Assembly (NCBI RefSeq): GCF_001421515.1
Contig: NZ_LMKM01000012.1
Coordinates: 178,334 to 242,333, forward strand
DNA from: Pedobacter sp. Leaf216
GTDB lineage: Bacteria; Bacteroidota; Bacteroidia; Sphingobacteriales; Sphingobacteriaceae
DNA length: 64,000 bases
Reading direction: 5' to 3'
The position numbers were made by a program, and so were the translations under genes. Of this stretch, positions 36,628 to 46,058 are shown one piece after another. The notes beneath the pieces were generated by a model. It saw only the letters and a program-made list of their open reading frames with translations, searched no databases and was not told the origin of the DNA. Every line of letters begins with the position of its first letter. Position 1 is the first letter of the stretch.

Positions 36628-37494
36628 TTATTTTGAGAATTTGATCTTCTTTTTATAGGCTTTTTTAATTTCGATTAAGATTACACCATTTGCACCTTTG
36701 GCACCATACATTGCTGTTGTATTTGCATCTTTAAGTACTTCAATTCTTTCGATCCAATCCGGAGATATTTCACTTATTTTCGAAGGATCAATGATACAAC
36801 TTTTATTACCGGCCATAACATAGTAAAGCGGCGTTTTATTTTTCGAAACTATTGAAATGCCACCCAACATAATCCTTTGCTCCGTGGCTAACTTTACAAC
36901 AATTTTGTCATGTATATCCGTTTCAACATTCGCAAAACCATTTAAACTGAAAATAAATTTACTTAGCCTGTCTATATCCTTGATGTTGAATTCGAACTTA
37001 CCAGTTGAGTCTGTTACGGCAAGAACCTGCTCATCTCCCTTTTTCCTGATCTTTACACCAACTAATGCATTTCCATTATTATTTTGCACTACCTTTCCGG
37101 TAATTATTGTATTTGGAGCAGGTAAATAATGTGATAATTCACTCGATATTGAAGAAGATTTAGGATGTTGCTCGCTCTGCAAAACTACAGGTTTTAAATT
37201 TTGTGCATCCGCCGGACTAATTATAAATGCACTTAGGGCAAAGGGCACTAACCATTGCCAGTTCAGCCTGGAAGAAGGCAATATAAGCGCTCTATTTAAC
37301 TGACTGGCCAATACCCGCCCACACACATTTTCTTTTTTATTTTGAAAGAAAAGAAGCAATTCTTTATCCGATTTGCCAGAAAGATCAATAATGTTTTTTT
37401 CACACTTACTACAATGGTGATTTCCATCTGCGCTTTCGATGTGGCTCCACTGTTGTGTACAAGGTTTGGTTAATAGCAATTGCAGGTTTTTCAT
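36628..37494 (-). CDS. TonB-receptor plug-like protein with N-terminal Cys motif and no barrel
   Basis: 288 residues. An N-terminal Cys/His segment (KPCTQQWSHIESADGNHHCS, then KCEKN, plus a later Cys at NVCGR) is followed by a single hydrophobic segment near residues 78-98. A carboxypeptidase-regulatory-like domain comes next (about 130-205, ITGKVVQNNNGNALVGVKIR). The protein ends in the C-terminal half of a SusC plug (ISPDWIERIEVLKDANTTAM, then YGAKGANGVILIEIKK). No barrel follows. It may sit in the inner membrane and mimic a receptor plug, or bind TonB. The N-terminal cysteine segment recurs in Bacteroidota proteins of this kind. Confidence 0.72.
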   Translation of the reverse strand: MKNLQLLLTKPCTQQWSHIESADGNHHCSKCEKNIIDLSGKSDKELLLFFQNKKENVCGRVLASQLNRALILPSSRLNWQWLVPFALSAFIISPADAQNLKPVVLQSEQHPKSSSISSELSHYLPAPNTIITGKVVQNNNGNALVGVKIRKKGDEQVLAVTDSTGKFEFNIKDIDRLSKFIFSLNGFANVETDIHDKIVVKLATEQRIMLGGISIVSKNKTPLYYVMAGNKSCIIDPSKISEISPDWIERIEVLKDANTTAMYGAKGANGVILIEIKKAYKKKIKFSK

Positions 37495-37597
37495 GCTTTG
37501 GGTTTTAGAGAAGATGCACTACAAACTATTATTCCATAAAATTACACATCTGATTTTACTGCTAAATGTATTTTTACATTGATTTATAACGAATAGA

Positions 37598-37830
37598 ACT
37601 TCTCGCCCCGGTGTATACGGAAAAAGCCAACTCGAAAGTTGGCTTTTTGGCTCCCTCTGCTGGGCTCCCCGATCTAAAATCGGGATAAACTTCTCGCCCC
37701 GGCGTATACGAAAAAAGCCAACTCGAAAGTTGGCTTTTTGCTCCCTCTGCTGGGCTCCCCGATGTAAAATCGGGATAAACTTCTCGCCCCGGCGTATACG
37801 GAAAAAGCCAACTCGAAAGTTGGCTTTTTG
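37598..37830 (-). repeat. Tandem 90-91-bp repeats of tRNA-Asn 3' end plus terminator
   Basis: Three successive units start at 37598, 37689 and 37779 (periods 91 and 90). Each has ACTTCTCGCCCCGG, GTATACG and a hairpin with arms AAAAAGCCAACT and AAGTTGGCTTTTT (hairpins at 37621-37648, 37712-37739 and 37802-37829). Next comes CTCCCTCTGCTGGGCTC, the 3' end of the tRNA-Asn gene. In units 1 and 2 the tRNA stub is followed by a CCCGAT/ATCGGG hairpin instead of the tRNA body; unit 3 continues into the intact tRNA. Confidence 0.9.
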
Positions 37831-37904
37831 CTCCCTCTGCTGGGCTCGAACCAGCGACCCTCTGATTAACAGTCAGATGCTCTAACCAGCTGAGCTAAGA
37901 AGGA
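37831..37904 (-). tRNA. tRNA-Asn (GTT anticodon)
   Basis: 74 nt on the minus strand. The acceptor arms TCCTTCT and AGAGGGA pair over 7 bp with one G-T, and the discriminator is G. The anticodon stem TCTGA/TCAGA encloses CTGTTAA, giving anticodon GTT. The T arm is GCTGG-TTCGAGC-CCAGC. CCA is not encoded. The hairpin at 37802-37829 directly downstream is its terminator. Confidence 0.95.
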
Positions 37905-38021
37905 GTGCTGGTTGTTTTCCTAAAACGTTGCTTAATGTACTTTGCAGCAAACTTAGCCTTGTTCGTTTTGGGAGTGCAATATTAGTGCTTTTAAATTATT
38001 TATGCAAGAATAAAATACAAT

Positions 38022-38056
38022 AAAATGATCTTCTATTTTGAACAGAAGATCATTTT
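38022..38056. terminator. Bidirectional terminator after the second SusD gene
   Basis: Perfect 13-bp arms AAAATGATCTTCT and AGAAGATCATTTT around a 9-nt loop, 35 bp after the stop of the SusD gene that ends at 38091. Confidence 0.85.
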
Positions 38057-38090
38057 ACAGATTTAAAACTGGATATCAGTTCATTAACAA

Positions 38091-39668
38091 TTACTTCTTA
38101 ACAATCCATGGTTCCTGATTTATATCATCGGCGCCGTTATATTGACGGCCTAATGCCTGTTTTAGGTTTTCTCCATTAGTTGCTCTTTCAATATCAGGGT
38201 ATTGAAAACGCTTCGGAATCCTGTTACTGTTACCCACACCAGGGCCAGTATCAAAAGTTGGCACAAGTGTACGGCGGTATTGATAGTAAGCCTCTAAACC
38301 TGAATTACGGAAATAAGCCAGATATTTTTGGGTAAGAATCTGCTTTAAGCCATCGTCTGTATTTCCTGTATATTTTACAACCGGTTGTGCATAGTAATCT
38401 GATTCGAAATTGAAATTTACATTATACGTTTCAAAGTCGCCCAACTTTCCATCCTTCTTTAAAAAAGTAACTACATTATTGCCATCTTTAATGCCATAAA
38501 AGCCTATAGATGCCTGAATACCTTTTTTATACCAACTTTCGGCATCGCCGGTAGCCCAACCTCTGTTAATACCTTCAGCCTTAATAAAGCAAAGTTCTGG
38601 ATAAGCAATAATAAAGGTATTTTCGGCCGTGTAACCACTGTAATAACGGTAGCGCCCAATGAGCGAATACAAACCTTTTTGTACTTTATCCAACATCACG
38701 CCCTGATCTTCTCCTGTAGGTGCACCAATGAAATTGCGGTAATCGGTAATGGCATAACCATTTTGTTCTGCAACACCGCGAGCTGGCTCGGCAACCATGT
38801 AAGCACGAGGATCTTTAAGTGCCGAAAGTGTATTTAAGTACGTGCCCGCCATATTGTACCGCAAGGCATCGTTACCAAAATTATCTTTATTGTTGGGATA
38901 TTTGTTAAAACTCTCGTTATATACAAACTGTAGGTTATCAGCCATGCTCTCCATTACCGGATATTTTGAAGGGTTATCCAATACCGCAGCAAACTGTTGT
39001 TTTATATTTAAGTCTGCATCACCCGCCTTAATGCTCAGATTGATCAACGTTCTTAATTTAAAGGTGTTTACCACCTTTTGCCAGGCTACCAAATCATTTT
39101 TGAGGTAAATATCACCCTTTAACTCTTTGTTACCCGCAACAATTAAAGCGGCTAAGTCATTATTTGATTCTTCCAACCAGGTTAGCGATTGTTTAAAAAT
39201 ATCTTTTTGGGTATCGTACTTTGGGGTCAGGTTAGCAAAACCTTTTAAAGCTTCTACCATTGGTAAATCCCCAAGTTTTAAACTCATTTTTACAAAGTAG
39301 TATGCCTTAAAAAATTTGCCCAAAGCCAGGTAAGGTTTTGCTACAGCACCACCTAAACGATTGGCTTCCTCTTCCATTTTCACAACATTTTTTAAGGTCG
39401 TATAATCTAAGCTTAAAACACCACCTTCATTCCAATTATATTCATTTTTGGCATAGTAGGAGTAATTTGACGCTGTATATTGATTCCATCTTTCTGAACT
39501 CGAAAAAGGAGCTTCGTACATATCGAACAAAATGCCATTCAGCAATAAATTTGGCGGAACAGTTTCAGCCTGGTTAGGGTTTTTAAAGTTATCTTCAAAT
39601 TCTTTCTTACATCCGCCGCAAAAAGCTACGATGATAAAAAGAAACAGGATTTTATATATTGATTTCAT
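38091..39668 (-). CDS. SusD-like_2-family nutrient-binding lipoprotein
   Basis: 525 residues. Lipobox FCGGCKK followed by FEDNFKNPNQAETVPPNLLLNGILFDMYEA, the usual opening of the SusD-like_2 branch. Later motifs are ALGKFFKAYYFVKMSLKLGDLPM and YPELCFIKAEGINRGWATGDAESWYKKGIQASI. It is the partner of the SusC encoded 25 bp upstream. This branch differs from the SusD proteins of the 15-27 kb locus and often occurs in loci for non-glycan ligands. The last gene of its operon, followed by a strong terminator. Confidence 0.93.
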   Translation of the reverse strand: MKSIYKILFLFIIVAFCGGCKKEFEDNFKNPNQAETVPPNLLLNGILFDMYEAPFSSSERWNQYTASNYSYYAKNEYNWNEGGVLSLDYTTLKNVVKMEEEANRLGGAVAKPYLALGKFFKAYYFVKMSLKLGDLPMVEALKGFANLTPKYDTQKDIFKQSLTWLEESNNDLAALIVAGNKELKGDIYLKNDLVAWQKVVNTFKLRTLINLSIKAGDADLNIKQQFAAVLDNPSKYPVMESMADNLQFVYNESFNKYPNNKDNFGNDALRYNMAGTYLNTLSALKDPRAYMVAEPARGVAEQNGYAITDYRNFIGAPTGEDQGVMLDKVQKGLYSLIGRYRYYSGYTAENTFIIAYPELCFIKAEGINRGWATGDAESWYKKGIQASIGFYGIKDGNNVVTFLKKDGKLGDFETYNVNFNFESDYYAQPVVKYTGNTDDGLKQILTQKYLAYFRNSGLEAYYQYRRTLVPTFDTGPGVGNSNRIPKRFQYPDIERATNGENLKQALGRQYNGADDINQEPWIVKK

Positions 39669-39692
39669 CTTTTTATTTTTATGTTCTGGGTA

Positions 39693-42600
39693 TTAAAAAG
39701 TAACATTCAGGTTAAAACCTATACTTCTGGTTGTTGGGGTTTGCAGCGACGAAGTACCTTCTCTGCCCGAATATTGATCTACATCCACATCATTATAGGT
39801 AGAATTGATAAAGTACAGCAGGTTACGCCCTACTACAGAGAAATTGGCCGACTTGATGAAGCTGCGTTCCAACAATTTTTTAGGCAACTGATAACCAAAA
39901 GTTACCTCACGTAGTTTTGCATAGGTACGGCTCATCATTGTATTTTCTTTGGCACCATAAAAAACGCCCAAATAATCCTGCAACAATTGAGGGGTAGTGT
40001 TTGGCGCGAAAGAAAGCTCTCCATAATTGGTAATTACCCCTGTAACCGGATCGAAGTTAAGTTTGCCGCCATTGGCAACAACCACTCCATCCCCTACCCA
40101 TGTACCTTTATAGTTTGGATCATTTACACGCAGGTAATCCTGATATCTGGCTTCGCCCATTTTACCCTGAACAGTTTCGATCTGACGGCCACCCTGAAAC
40201 GATTTCAACCTCACATAATCTTGCATTACCCCACCAACTTTACCATCTAACTGGAAACTGAAAGAGAAATTCTCGTAGCGGAATTTATTGCCAATGCTCC
40301 ATACCCAATTTGGATCGGCATGCCCCAACAATTGGCTAACCGGTAATGAAATCGGTGTACCGCTTAAAGTATGAATTACCTGTCCGCTTGGTGTTTTGGC
40401 TAACACAGAACCGTAAATATTATCGATACGGTCGCCGGTTTTAAAAAATTGATCAACCGATGTTTCACCTGGTGCAAGTTCTTTGTAAACCTGTTTATAG
40501 GTAGACCAGTTGATCATTACATCCCAACCAAACTTATCCGTCATAATTGGTGCGCCCGATAAACTTAACTCTAAACCGCTGTTTTGTGTTTTACGGCCAT
40601 TAATGGTATTGGTTTGGTAACCTGTAGCTGCTGAAATATTTTGTTTGATAATTTTAGGACCGTCGATATACCTGAAATAAGTGGCTTCGAAACCCAATCT
40701 GTTTTTAAGAAACTTTAAATCGATACCTCCTTCATAATTGGTTCTGCTCTGCGCTTTTACAGCATTGAGGTCAATCAGGTTATTGGTATAATAGGCACCT
40801 GTTTGGTTATTATAAGTCGGCCTGATGCTATATGGCGAAGATAAACCATAACCCGGGCCACCGTATGATGATGAGTATTCTGCACCATAACCGACAGGAT
40901 AAGATTGCAATGGCGTGGCACCAATAAAATCCTGCGTACCTAAACCAGGGTCTTTAACGTTGGCATACGATGCCCTTACTTTAGCAAAAGAAATAAAAGC
41001 AGGCATTTTTATATAATCAGAAATCACCGAACTTAATGAAACTGAAGGATAGAATGCCGCATTATTGCCAGGAGGAAGAGCAGAATTCTTATCAACACGG
41101 CCAGTGGTATTGATATTAAGGTATTTTTTAAAACTTAAATCAACCGAGTAAAAAGCACTTAATACCAACATTTTCGAATTAAAATCGAATGCCTTTACCG
41201 GATTTTTAGAGTTTGAGAAGTTGTATACGTTAGGAACATTTAAATAATCGGTAGTGGTAAAGCTTGAGTTATAACTGAAGTTACGGGCATTACCTCCACC
41301 AAAAGCGCTGATTTCGAATAAATCGCCAACATTTTTGTTGTATTTTAAAATCAACTGTGTATTGTTTTCGAACATGCTGCGACGGTCTTCCCTGTAATCA
41401 CCCAAACCTTCTTCACGTCCATAAGGATGAGCAGAAAATGGCATTTTTTCGGTTCGTAACTGATCGTAAGTCGATATTTGTGTTTTTAACAACACATCCA
41501 ATCCTTTGGTTACATTGTAGTTAAGGGATGCATAACCATTGATATCATTCTTTTTATGGCCGCGTAACCACTCATACGACATAAAATAAGGATTGTGGTA
41601 ACGCTGGTATTCTGCATAAACAGACTGGATGCCTTCTTTACCCGGCTGCCAATAGTTTTTCATGTCATCTATATTCCAATCGGCACCGCCCCAAAGCGTC
41701 ATGTTATAAATCACACTGTTTGGGCCATAGTTAACATCAGGAATATTATCAGAAAACTGGCGGCTGTAGTTAATGTATGCTTCGGCCTTTAATTTTGGAC
41801 TGATGTTATAAGAACCGCTCAGATTAAAGCTATTGATATTTAATTTGGTATTCGGTATAATTCCTTTCTGGTAGTTATTAGAGATGGAAACCCTCAAATT
41901 GTATTTATCCGTTGCAGATGATAGCGCAATGTTATTGGCAGATAGCAATCCGGTTTCGATAAAACGCTTTAAGTTGTCTTTACCGCGGGCCACCCATGGA
42001 GTACCCTGGCGCACGCCATTTATAACAGGACTATCGTATTGAGGAATTAACTGACCTTCGAATTTTGGCCCCCAGATATCGTAATCTCCATCATTTAAGC
42101 CACCGCCTTTTCCATCGCCAAAAGCATAGGCACTGTGTTCACCAGGACCATACTCATCCTGACTTTTTGGTAAAGCAATAAATCCTTTGTTAAATTGCGT
42201 GCTCGAATTTAGTTCTACAGTAAAGCCTTTATCGCTGAGCTTACCTCTTTTGGTGGTAATTAATAATGCACCGTTGTAAGCCTGATAACCATAAAGTGCC
42301 GCTGCAGCAGGGCCTTTAAGCACAGTATAGGTATCAATATCATCAGGATTGATGTTCCAGGTATCCGAATTGATCGGCACCCCATCTACCACTACCAGGT
42401 TTACATCATTACCTCGCAGGTAAAGCGATGAGCGCCCCAAAAGTTCTGAAGATACACCTACAGTTAAACCAGCAACTTTACCAACCAATCCATTTACGGG
42501 GTTGGCTTCCCTGGCTTTTACCAGATCGGCACCTTTAACTTCCTGAATGGCATAACCCAGGTTACGCTTTTCTTTGCGGATACCGAGCGCGGTAACCACT

Positions 42601-42920
42601 ACATCATTAAGATTTTTTGAATCTGTTTTTAAGGTTATAGTAAGGTTTGCACTTGTAACCTGCACCTCTTGCGGAAGAAAGCCGATAGAACTTACCACTA
42701 GAGTTGAACCAGTTTGGGCATCTAATGTAAAACGGCCAGACTGATCGGTAGAAATTGCTTTTTTGGTTCCTTTAACCGTTACGCTTACGCCAGGAATTGG
42801 CTGCTGTGCATCATCTTTTACCTGACCGGTAATTTTTGTTTGTGCCCATGTAAAATAGGGCGTGAGGCATAAAAGCAATAAAGCTAACATGCACATCTTC
42901 ATCTTGTAGAGATGTTTCAT
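39693..42920 (-). CDS. SusC/RagA-family TonB-dependent receptor (phosphonate-like locus)
   Basis: 1075 residues. Signal peptide ending TWAQ, a carboxypeptidase-regulatory-like domain (about 28-105, KITGQVKDDAQQPIPGVSVTV) and a plug with LVVVDGVPINSDTWN and VLKGPAAAALYGYQAYNGALLI. A full barrel follows to SIGFNLNVTF. The TxxG-P-A-A-A-A-LYG form of the plug end is typical of the SusC proteins that pair with SusD-like_2. It imports the ligand of this locus. The 14-bp inverted repeat at 42990-43034 lies 70-114 bp before its ATG. Confidence 0.94.
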   Translation of the reverse strand: MKHLYKMKMCMLALLLLCLTPYFTWAQTKITGQVKDDAQQPIPGVSVTVKGTKKAISTDQSGRFTLDAQTGSTLVVSSIGFLPQEVQVTSANLTITLKTDSKNLNDVVVTALGIRKEKRNLGYAIQEVKGADLVKAREANPVNGLVGKVAGLTVGVSSELLGRSSLYLRGNDVNLVVVDGVPINSDTWNINPDDIDTYTVLKGPAAAALYGYQAYNGALLITTKRGKLSDKGFTVELNSSTQFNKGFIALPKSQDEYGPGEHSAYAFGDGKGGGLNDGDYDIWGPKFEGQLIPQYDSPVINGVRQGTPWVARGKDNLKRFIETGLLSANNIALSSATDKYNLRVSISNNYQKGIIPNTKLNINSFNLSGSYNISPKLKAEAYINYSRQFSDNIPDVNYGPNSVIYNMTLWGGADWNIDDMKNYWQPGKEGIQSVYAEYQRYHNPYFMSYEWLRGHKKNDINGYASLNYNVTKGLDVLLKTQISTYDQLRTEKMPFSAHPYGREEGLGDYREDRRSMFENNTQLILKYNKNVGDLFEISAFGGGNARNFSYNSSFTTTDYLNVPNVYNFSNSKNPVKAFDFNSKMLVLSAFYSVDLSFKKYLNINTTGRVDKNSALPPGNNAAFYPSVSLSSVISDYIKMPAFISFAKVRASYANVKDPGLGTQDFIGATPLQSYPVGYGAEYSSSYGGPGYGLSSPYSIRPTYNNQTGAYYTNNLIDLNAVKAQSRTNYEGGIDLKFLKNRLGFEATYFRYIDGPKIIKQNISAATGYQTNTINGRKTQNSGLELSLSGAPIMTDKFGWDVMINWSTYKQVYKELAPGETSVDQFFKTGDRIDNIYGSVLAKTPSGQVIHTLSGTPISLPVSQLLGHADPNWVWSIGNKFRYENFSFSFQLDGKVGGVMQDYVRLKSFQGGRQIETVQGKMGEARYQDYLRVNDPNYKGTWVGDGVVVANGGKLNFDPVTGVITNYGELSFAPNTTPQLLQDYLGVFYGAKENTMMSRTYAKLREVTFGYQLPKKLLERSFIKSANFSVVGRNLLYFINSTYNDVDVDQYSGREGTSSLQTPTTRSIGFNLNVTF

Positions 42921-42989
42921 TTATCTATAAGTTTTTTTAGGTTTTATAGATGCAATGATAAGGTATGCATGTTAGCCTAATGCCAACTT

Positions 42990-43034
42990 TTAGTTAACAA
43001 ATAACACTATTTTTGTTTAGTATTTGTTAACTAA
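42990..43034. promoter_or_regulatory. Inverted repeat upstream of the SusC gene (putative XRE operator)
   Basis: Perfect 14-bp arms TTAGTTAACAAATA (42990-43003) and TATTTGTTAACTAA (43021-43034) around 17 nt. The right arm overlaps the stop codon of the FAD oxidoreductase gene. Related half-sites recur at 45985-46014 and 46999-47035. Confidence 0.65.
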
Positions 43035-44187
43035 GTATTTTCTTAATGCTTTCAGCAGCGTAACCTGCACTAGCCGTCATTCCTTTACCGCCAATAGCGG
43101 TGCGAATGTGGATGCGGTCGTCGATATCATAAGTTACAATGTGCTTTGTGGGGTGTTGGGGGTAAAATCCTGCCCAGGTGGTTTGGAGCTTCCGCACATC
43201 AAAATCAACAATACGCGCCGCTTCTTCCAACATGAGCTCATTTATGTAATGGCTTAAATCAAAACCAAGATCATCAAAATGGTTTACATCTGCATATACA
43301 TGTGAATCGCCAATGATAATGGTATTATCAGCTGCTTTTTTAAACAACATATGGATGCCCCATTTTTTCAGTTCTTCGTAATGCTCAGGAGTTTTAATGC
43401 TTTTAAAAGAAGGGCAATAGTGCTCGAAACTTTCGTAACGCCTGGTGGTGAGCCCTGTTAAAATATTACCTTCCAAAGCTACACTAGCCATAGGGATGCT
43501 GCGCATCATCTGTAATTTACTCACCACAATTCCACTTTCGCTAAATAACTCAGGGTAAAGGAGTTTAAATTCATAACCATTGCAAATAATGGCCTTTTCT
43601 GCTGTAAAAAGTGCTGTTTTATTTCTTAAACCAACCTCTACACCGGTTCCTTTGCTTTCGCAGGCTGTAACTGGGCTATTGTATTGAAGTGTGTAGTTTT
43701 TAAACTTGGTTTGCATATAGGTATGCAGTCGGTAAATCATTTGATCTGGCGCAACACTAATTTCCTGAGGAAAAAAAATGGCTTCTTTAGCATAGGAAGC
43801 TTTTATAGCAGGATATTTTTTTAAAACAGCTTCCTGACTAAGCAGCTCTGTTTCGTAACCTATCGTATCGTAATGTGCTTTAAGCTCATGGATCAGTGTC
43901 TGTTCATCAGGATCGGAAGCGATATATACACTTCCATTTTGCTGCACAGAGATATCAAATTCTTTTTGAATGGATTTATAAATTTCCAGGCCTGCAACAC
44001 CATACTCAAACCATTCGGCTTCCATACCTGATGGCACTACCTGGCCGAAGTTGCGTACTGTAGCACCTACCGGAAAATTATCTTTTTCGAGCTGCAATAC
44101 CGTTTTGCCAGAAAGTAAAGCATGGTAAGCATGAAATGTTCCTAAAATTCCTCCTCCAATTACAATAAGATCGAAATGTTTATTCAT
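43027..44187 (-). CDS. TIGR03364-like FAD-dependent amine oxidoreductase (candidate aminophosphonate oxidase)
   Basis: 386 residues of the DAO family. The FAD-binding motif is IVIGGGILGTFHAYHAL (about 8-24), followed by GATVRNFGQVVPSGM, characteristic of the TIGR03364 clade. The C-terminal flavin segment TAIGGKGMTASAGYA is near the end. TIGR03364 proteins are linked to phosphonate genes and are proposed to deaminate 2-aminoethylphosphonate-like amines. Family assignment is from motif memory; the substrate is inferred. The gene is soluble, with no signal peptide, so it would act after import. ATG at 44187. It is followed by the SusC gene after 106 bp. Confidence 0.78.
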   Translation of the reverse strand: MNKHFDLIVIGGGILGTFHAYHALLSGKTVLQLEKDNFPVGATVRNFGQVVPSGMEAEWFEYGVAGLEIYKSIQKEFDISVQQNGSVYIASDPDEQTLIHELKAHYDTIGYETELLSQEAVLKKYPAIKASYAKEAIFFPQEISVAPDQMIYRLHTYMQTKFKNYTLQYNSPVTACESKGTGVEVGLRNKTALFTAEKAIICNGYEFKLLYPELFSESGIVVSKLQMMRSIPMASVALEGNILTGLTTRRYESFEHYCPSFKSIKTPEHYEELKKWGIHMLFKKAADNTIIIGDSHVYADVNHFDDLGFDLSHYINELMLEEAARIVDFDVRKLQTTWAGFYPQHPTKHIVTYDIDDRIHIRTAIGGKGMTASAGYAAESIKKILS

Positions 44188-44537
44188 TTTTTGTTTATGT
44201 TTTTGTGCGAGATGCTTTAAATAGCATCTTCATCGATGTTAAAATATTTTAAAAATTATTCGCCATTCCCGCTCAGGCGGGAATCTTAAGCCTATTACGT
44301 TACGATTCCCAATCGACCGATAGCTATCGGGTTAGGAATGACGATACTGTTTATAAAAGCCGCCTCAACTTCGTTGCGCTCAGTTACCATTAACAAACTC
44401 CAAATAGAAAAGCCGTTATTGCTGGTGGAACAACGAAGCAATCTTTCATGCTTTACGGCCACTATAAAGATTGCTCCGTCGGCTGAAAAAGCCTTCTCGA
44501 AATGACGATAAATGGCAAAAAGCAGTCAAAACTTTTT
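44188..44537. repeat. Dispersed hairpin repeats between FAD oxidase and DUF5690 genes
   Basis: No gene is seen. A hairpin with arms ATTCCCGC and GCGGGAAT lies at 44265-44284. The palindrome CCGATAGCTATCGG lies at 44317-44330 and recurs at 48104-48117. From about 44425 there is an imperfect inverted pair (GAAGCAATCTTTCATGC and AAAGATTGCTCCGTCGGC) of a type dispersed widely in Bacteroidota genomes. Confidence 0.65.
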
Positions 44538-45857
44538 TTATTTCCCCGTTAAAACCACGCTTCCTGCAGCTTGCATCTTTTTATTGGTAGCCAATGTTTT
44601 CCTTCTAAAATAAATCAATGAAAGTACGCTGCATACCCCACCAATTAGCGGCACAGCAAACAAACACTGTTTAAAGAAATGCATCCAGCTGGTATTGGTT
44701 CCTCCAAATTCATGTAACATCAGCACCGAAAAGCTTCCTACATAACCAATAGAATCAGCCACATACATAATGAAACCGATATTGCTTTTGTAATGAAAAT
44801 TGGCGATCATCCGCTCAAAAAAAATGGCATTATAAGGTATATAAGCCATATAAAGCCCCATACCAAGCAAAGCCATCCAACTTACCGGACCAATATATCC
44901 ACGGTCAAAAAAGAATGTACTTACCCCAATTAATAAGCAACCTGCAATAATCATGATGTGTATTACGGTAAAGGCTTTAAGGTTATCTTTAATGAGAATT
45001 AAAAGTCCCATCATTACCAATACCACAACCGATATTAAGGTATCTATCTGCGTATAAATGTGGTTGTTGTGTATACCCAAACCATTCCATATCTCAACTT
45101 CAAAATTATCGCGCATGTCGCGGATGCAGGTAAGCAGTACATAAATGATAATGGTTAAAATAATACCCGGCAAAAAAGCGGTGATAAAAGCTTTCCGTTG
45201 TTTTGCATCCATCGGTACCCGCTTTGTACGCAAAGCCTGATCTTCTGCTGAAGGCGGTGGAATAACCTCCAAACAAAATACAAAAAGGAACAAGGGAAGC
45301 AAAAAAACCAAACCGGTAAGGAAAGGCATCCAATAATCACTTACGGCTGCAAAACTCATTAATGTACGTGCCACAGTTTTTACAAAACCTGAGGCAAAGA
45401 TTAAACTGATCGACATTAACGCTCCCATAAACTCAGTGGTTTTTCTACCTTCGAGGTAACTGAATACCAGGCCCCAGATCATCCCGAGCGGGAAACCATT
45501 TAGGAAAAGAAATACAATATTGTAAGGTGCAGGTACAAGGGCAAAGCCAAGCAGTGCAAGCCACGAAAAAACAATTAAAAAAATAATGCTTCTGGCGCGG
45601 TTGCTTTTCCCGGATTCGGAAATAAAACGGATCCCATAAAATTTACTGAGGGTATAACCTACCATCTGCGCAATAACAAGCCACACCTTGTAATCAATAT
45701 GCAAAAATTCCTGGTGCTCAAAAGTGGCTGATGCGAATGCTTTTCTGAAAGCATACATACTGGTATAACAGCCAAAGGCTGCAACGCCACCAAGCACTGT
45801 AATTAACCAATATGGCCAGTTTAATGCTTTTTTGCGGGCAATTTGAAGTAAATTCAT
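44538..45857 (-). CDS. DUF5690 family MFS-like membrane protein
   Basis: 439 residues from ATG 45857; a TTG 21 bp upstream is less likely. About twelve hydrophobic segments, starting NWPYWLITVLGGVAAFGCYT, with an internal hydrophilic break near residue 200-215. SYLEGRKTTEFMGALMSISLIFASGFVKT and MAYIPYNAIFFERMIANF resemble MFS permeases such as the glycerol-phosphate/sugar-phosphate types. DUF5690 genes occur beside TIGR03364 oxidases in Bacteroidota (from memory). It is a likely inner-membrane importer of the ligand brought in by SusC/SusD. The putative operator copy lies about 130-145 bp upstream. Confidence 0.8.
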   Translation of the reverse strand: MNLLQIARKKALNWPYWLITVLGGVAAFGCYTSMYAFRKAFASATFEHQEFLHIDYKVWLVIAQMVGYTLSKFYGIRFISESGKSNRARSIIFLIVFSWLALLGFALVPAPYNIVFLFLNGFPLGMIWGLVFSYLEGRKTTEFMGALMSISLIFASGFVKTVARTLMSFAAVSDYWMPFLTGLVFLLPLFLFVFCLEVIPPPSAEDQALRTKRVPMDAKQRKAFITAFLPGIILTIIIYVLLTCIRDMRDNFEVEIWNGLGIHNNHIYTQIDTLISVVVLVMMGLLILIKDNLKAFTVIHIMIIAGCLLIGVSTFFFDRGYIGPVSWMALLGMGLYMAYIPYNAIFFERMIANFHYKSNIGFIMYVADSIGYVGSFSVLMLHEFGGTNTSWMHFFKQCLFAVPLIGGVCSVLSLIYFRRKTLATNKKMQAAGSVVLTGK

Positions 45858-45984
45858 CTTTAGCTTAACGATTTCCAATATTGCACACTTATATACTTGT
45901 CAGCTGTATTTGCTGCACCGAAGGTTTTGCCCATGCTATAAAACTTTACAAACTTAATTAACATAGCTATTATAATTTAAACAA

Positions 45985-46014
45985 TAGTAAACAATGTTTA
46001 TTATTTGTAAACAA
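45985..46014. promoter_or_regulatory. Putative XRE operator upstream of DUF5690
   Basis: TAGTAAACAATGTTTAT at 45985-46001, followed by the palindrome TTTGTAAACAAA nearby. The identical 17-mer occurs on the other strand at 47019-47035. AT-rich, but the exact recurrence is unlikely to be chance. Confidence 0.6.
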
Positions 46015-46058
46015 AGTCAAAGTTATTAAATTGTTAAGTTTAAAAACGTTGGCAAAAA

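Noticed and set aside
37598..37830. Regular repeats that could suggest a CRISPR array
   Set aside because: Units are 90-91 bp with nearly identical sequence throughout, contain tRNA and terminator parts, and there are no unique spacers or cas genes.
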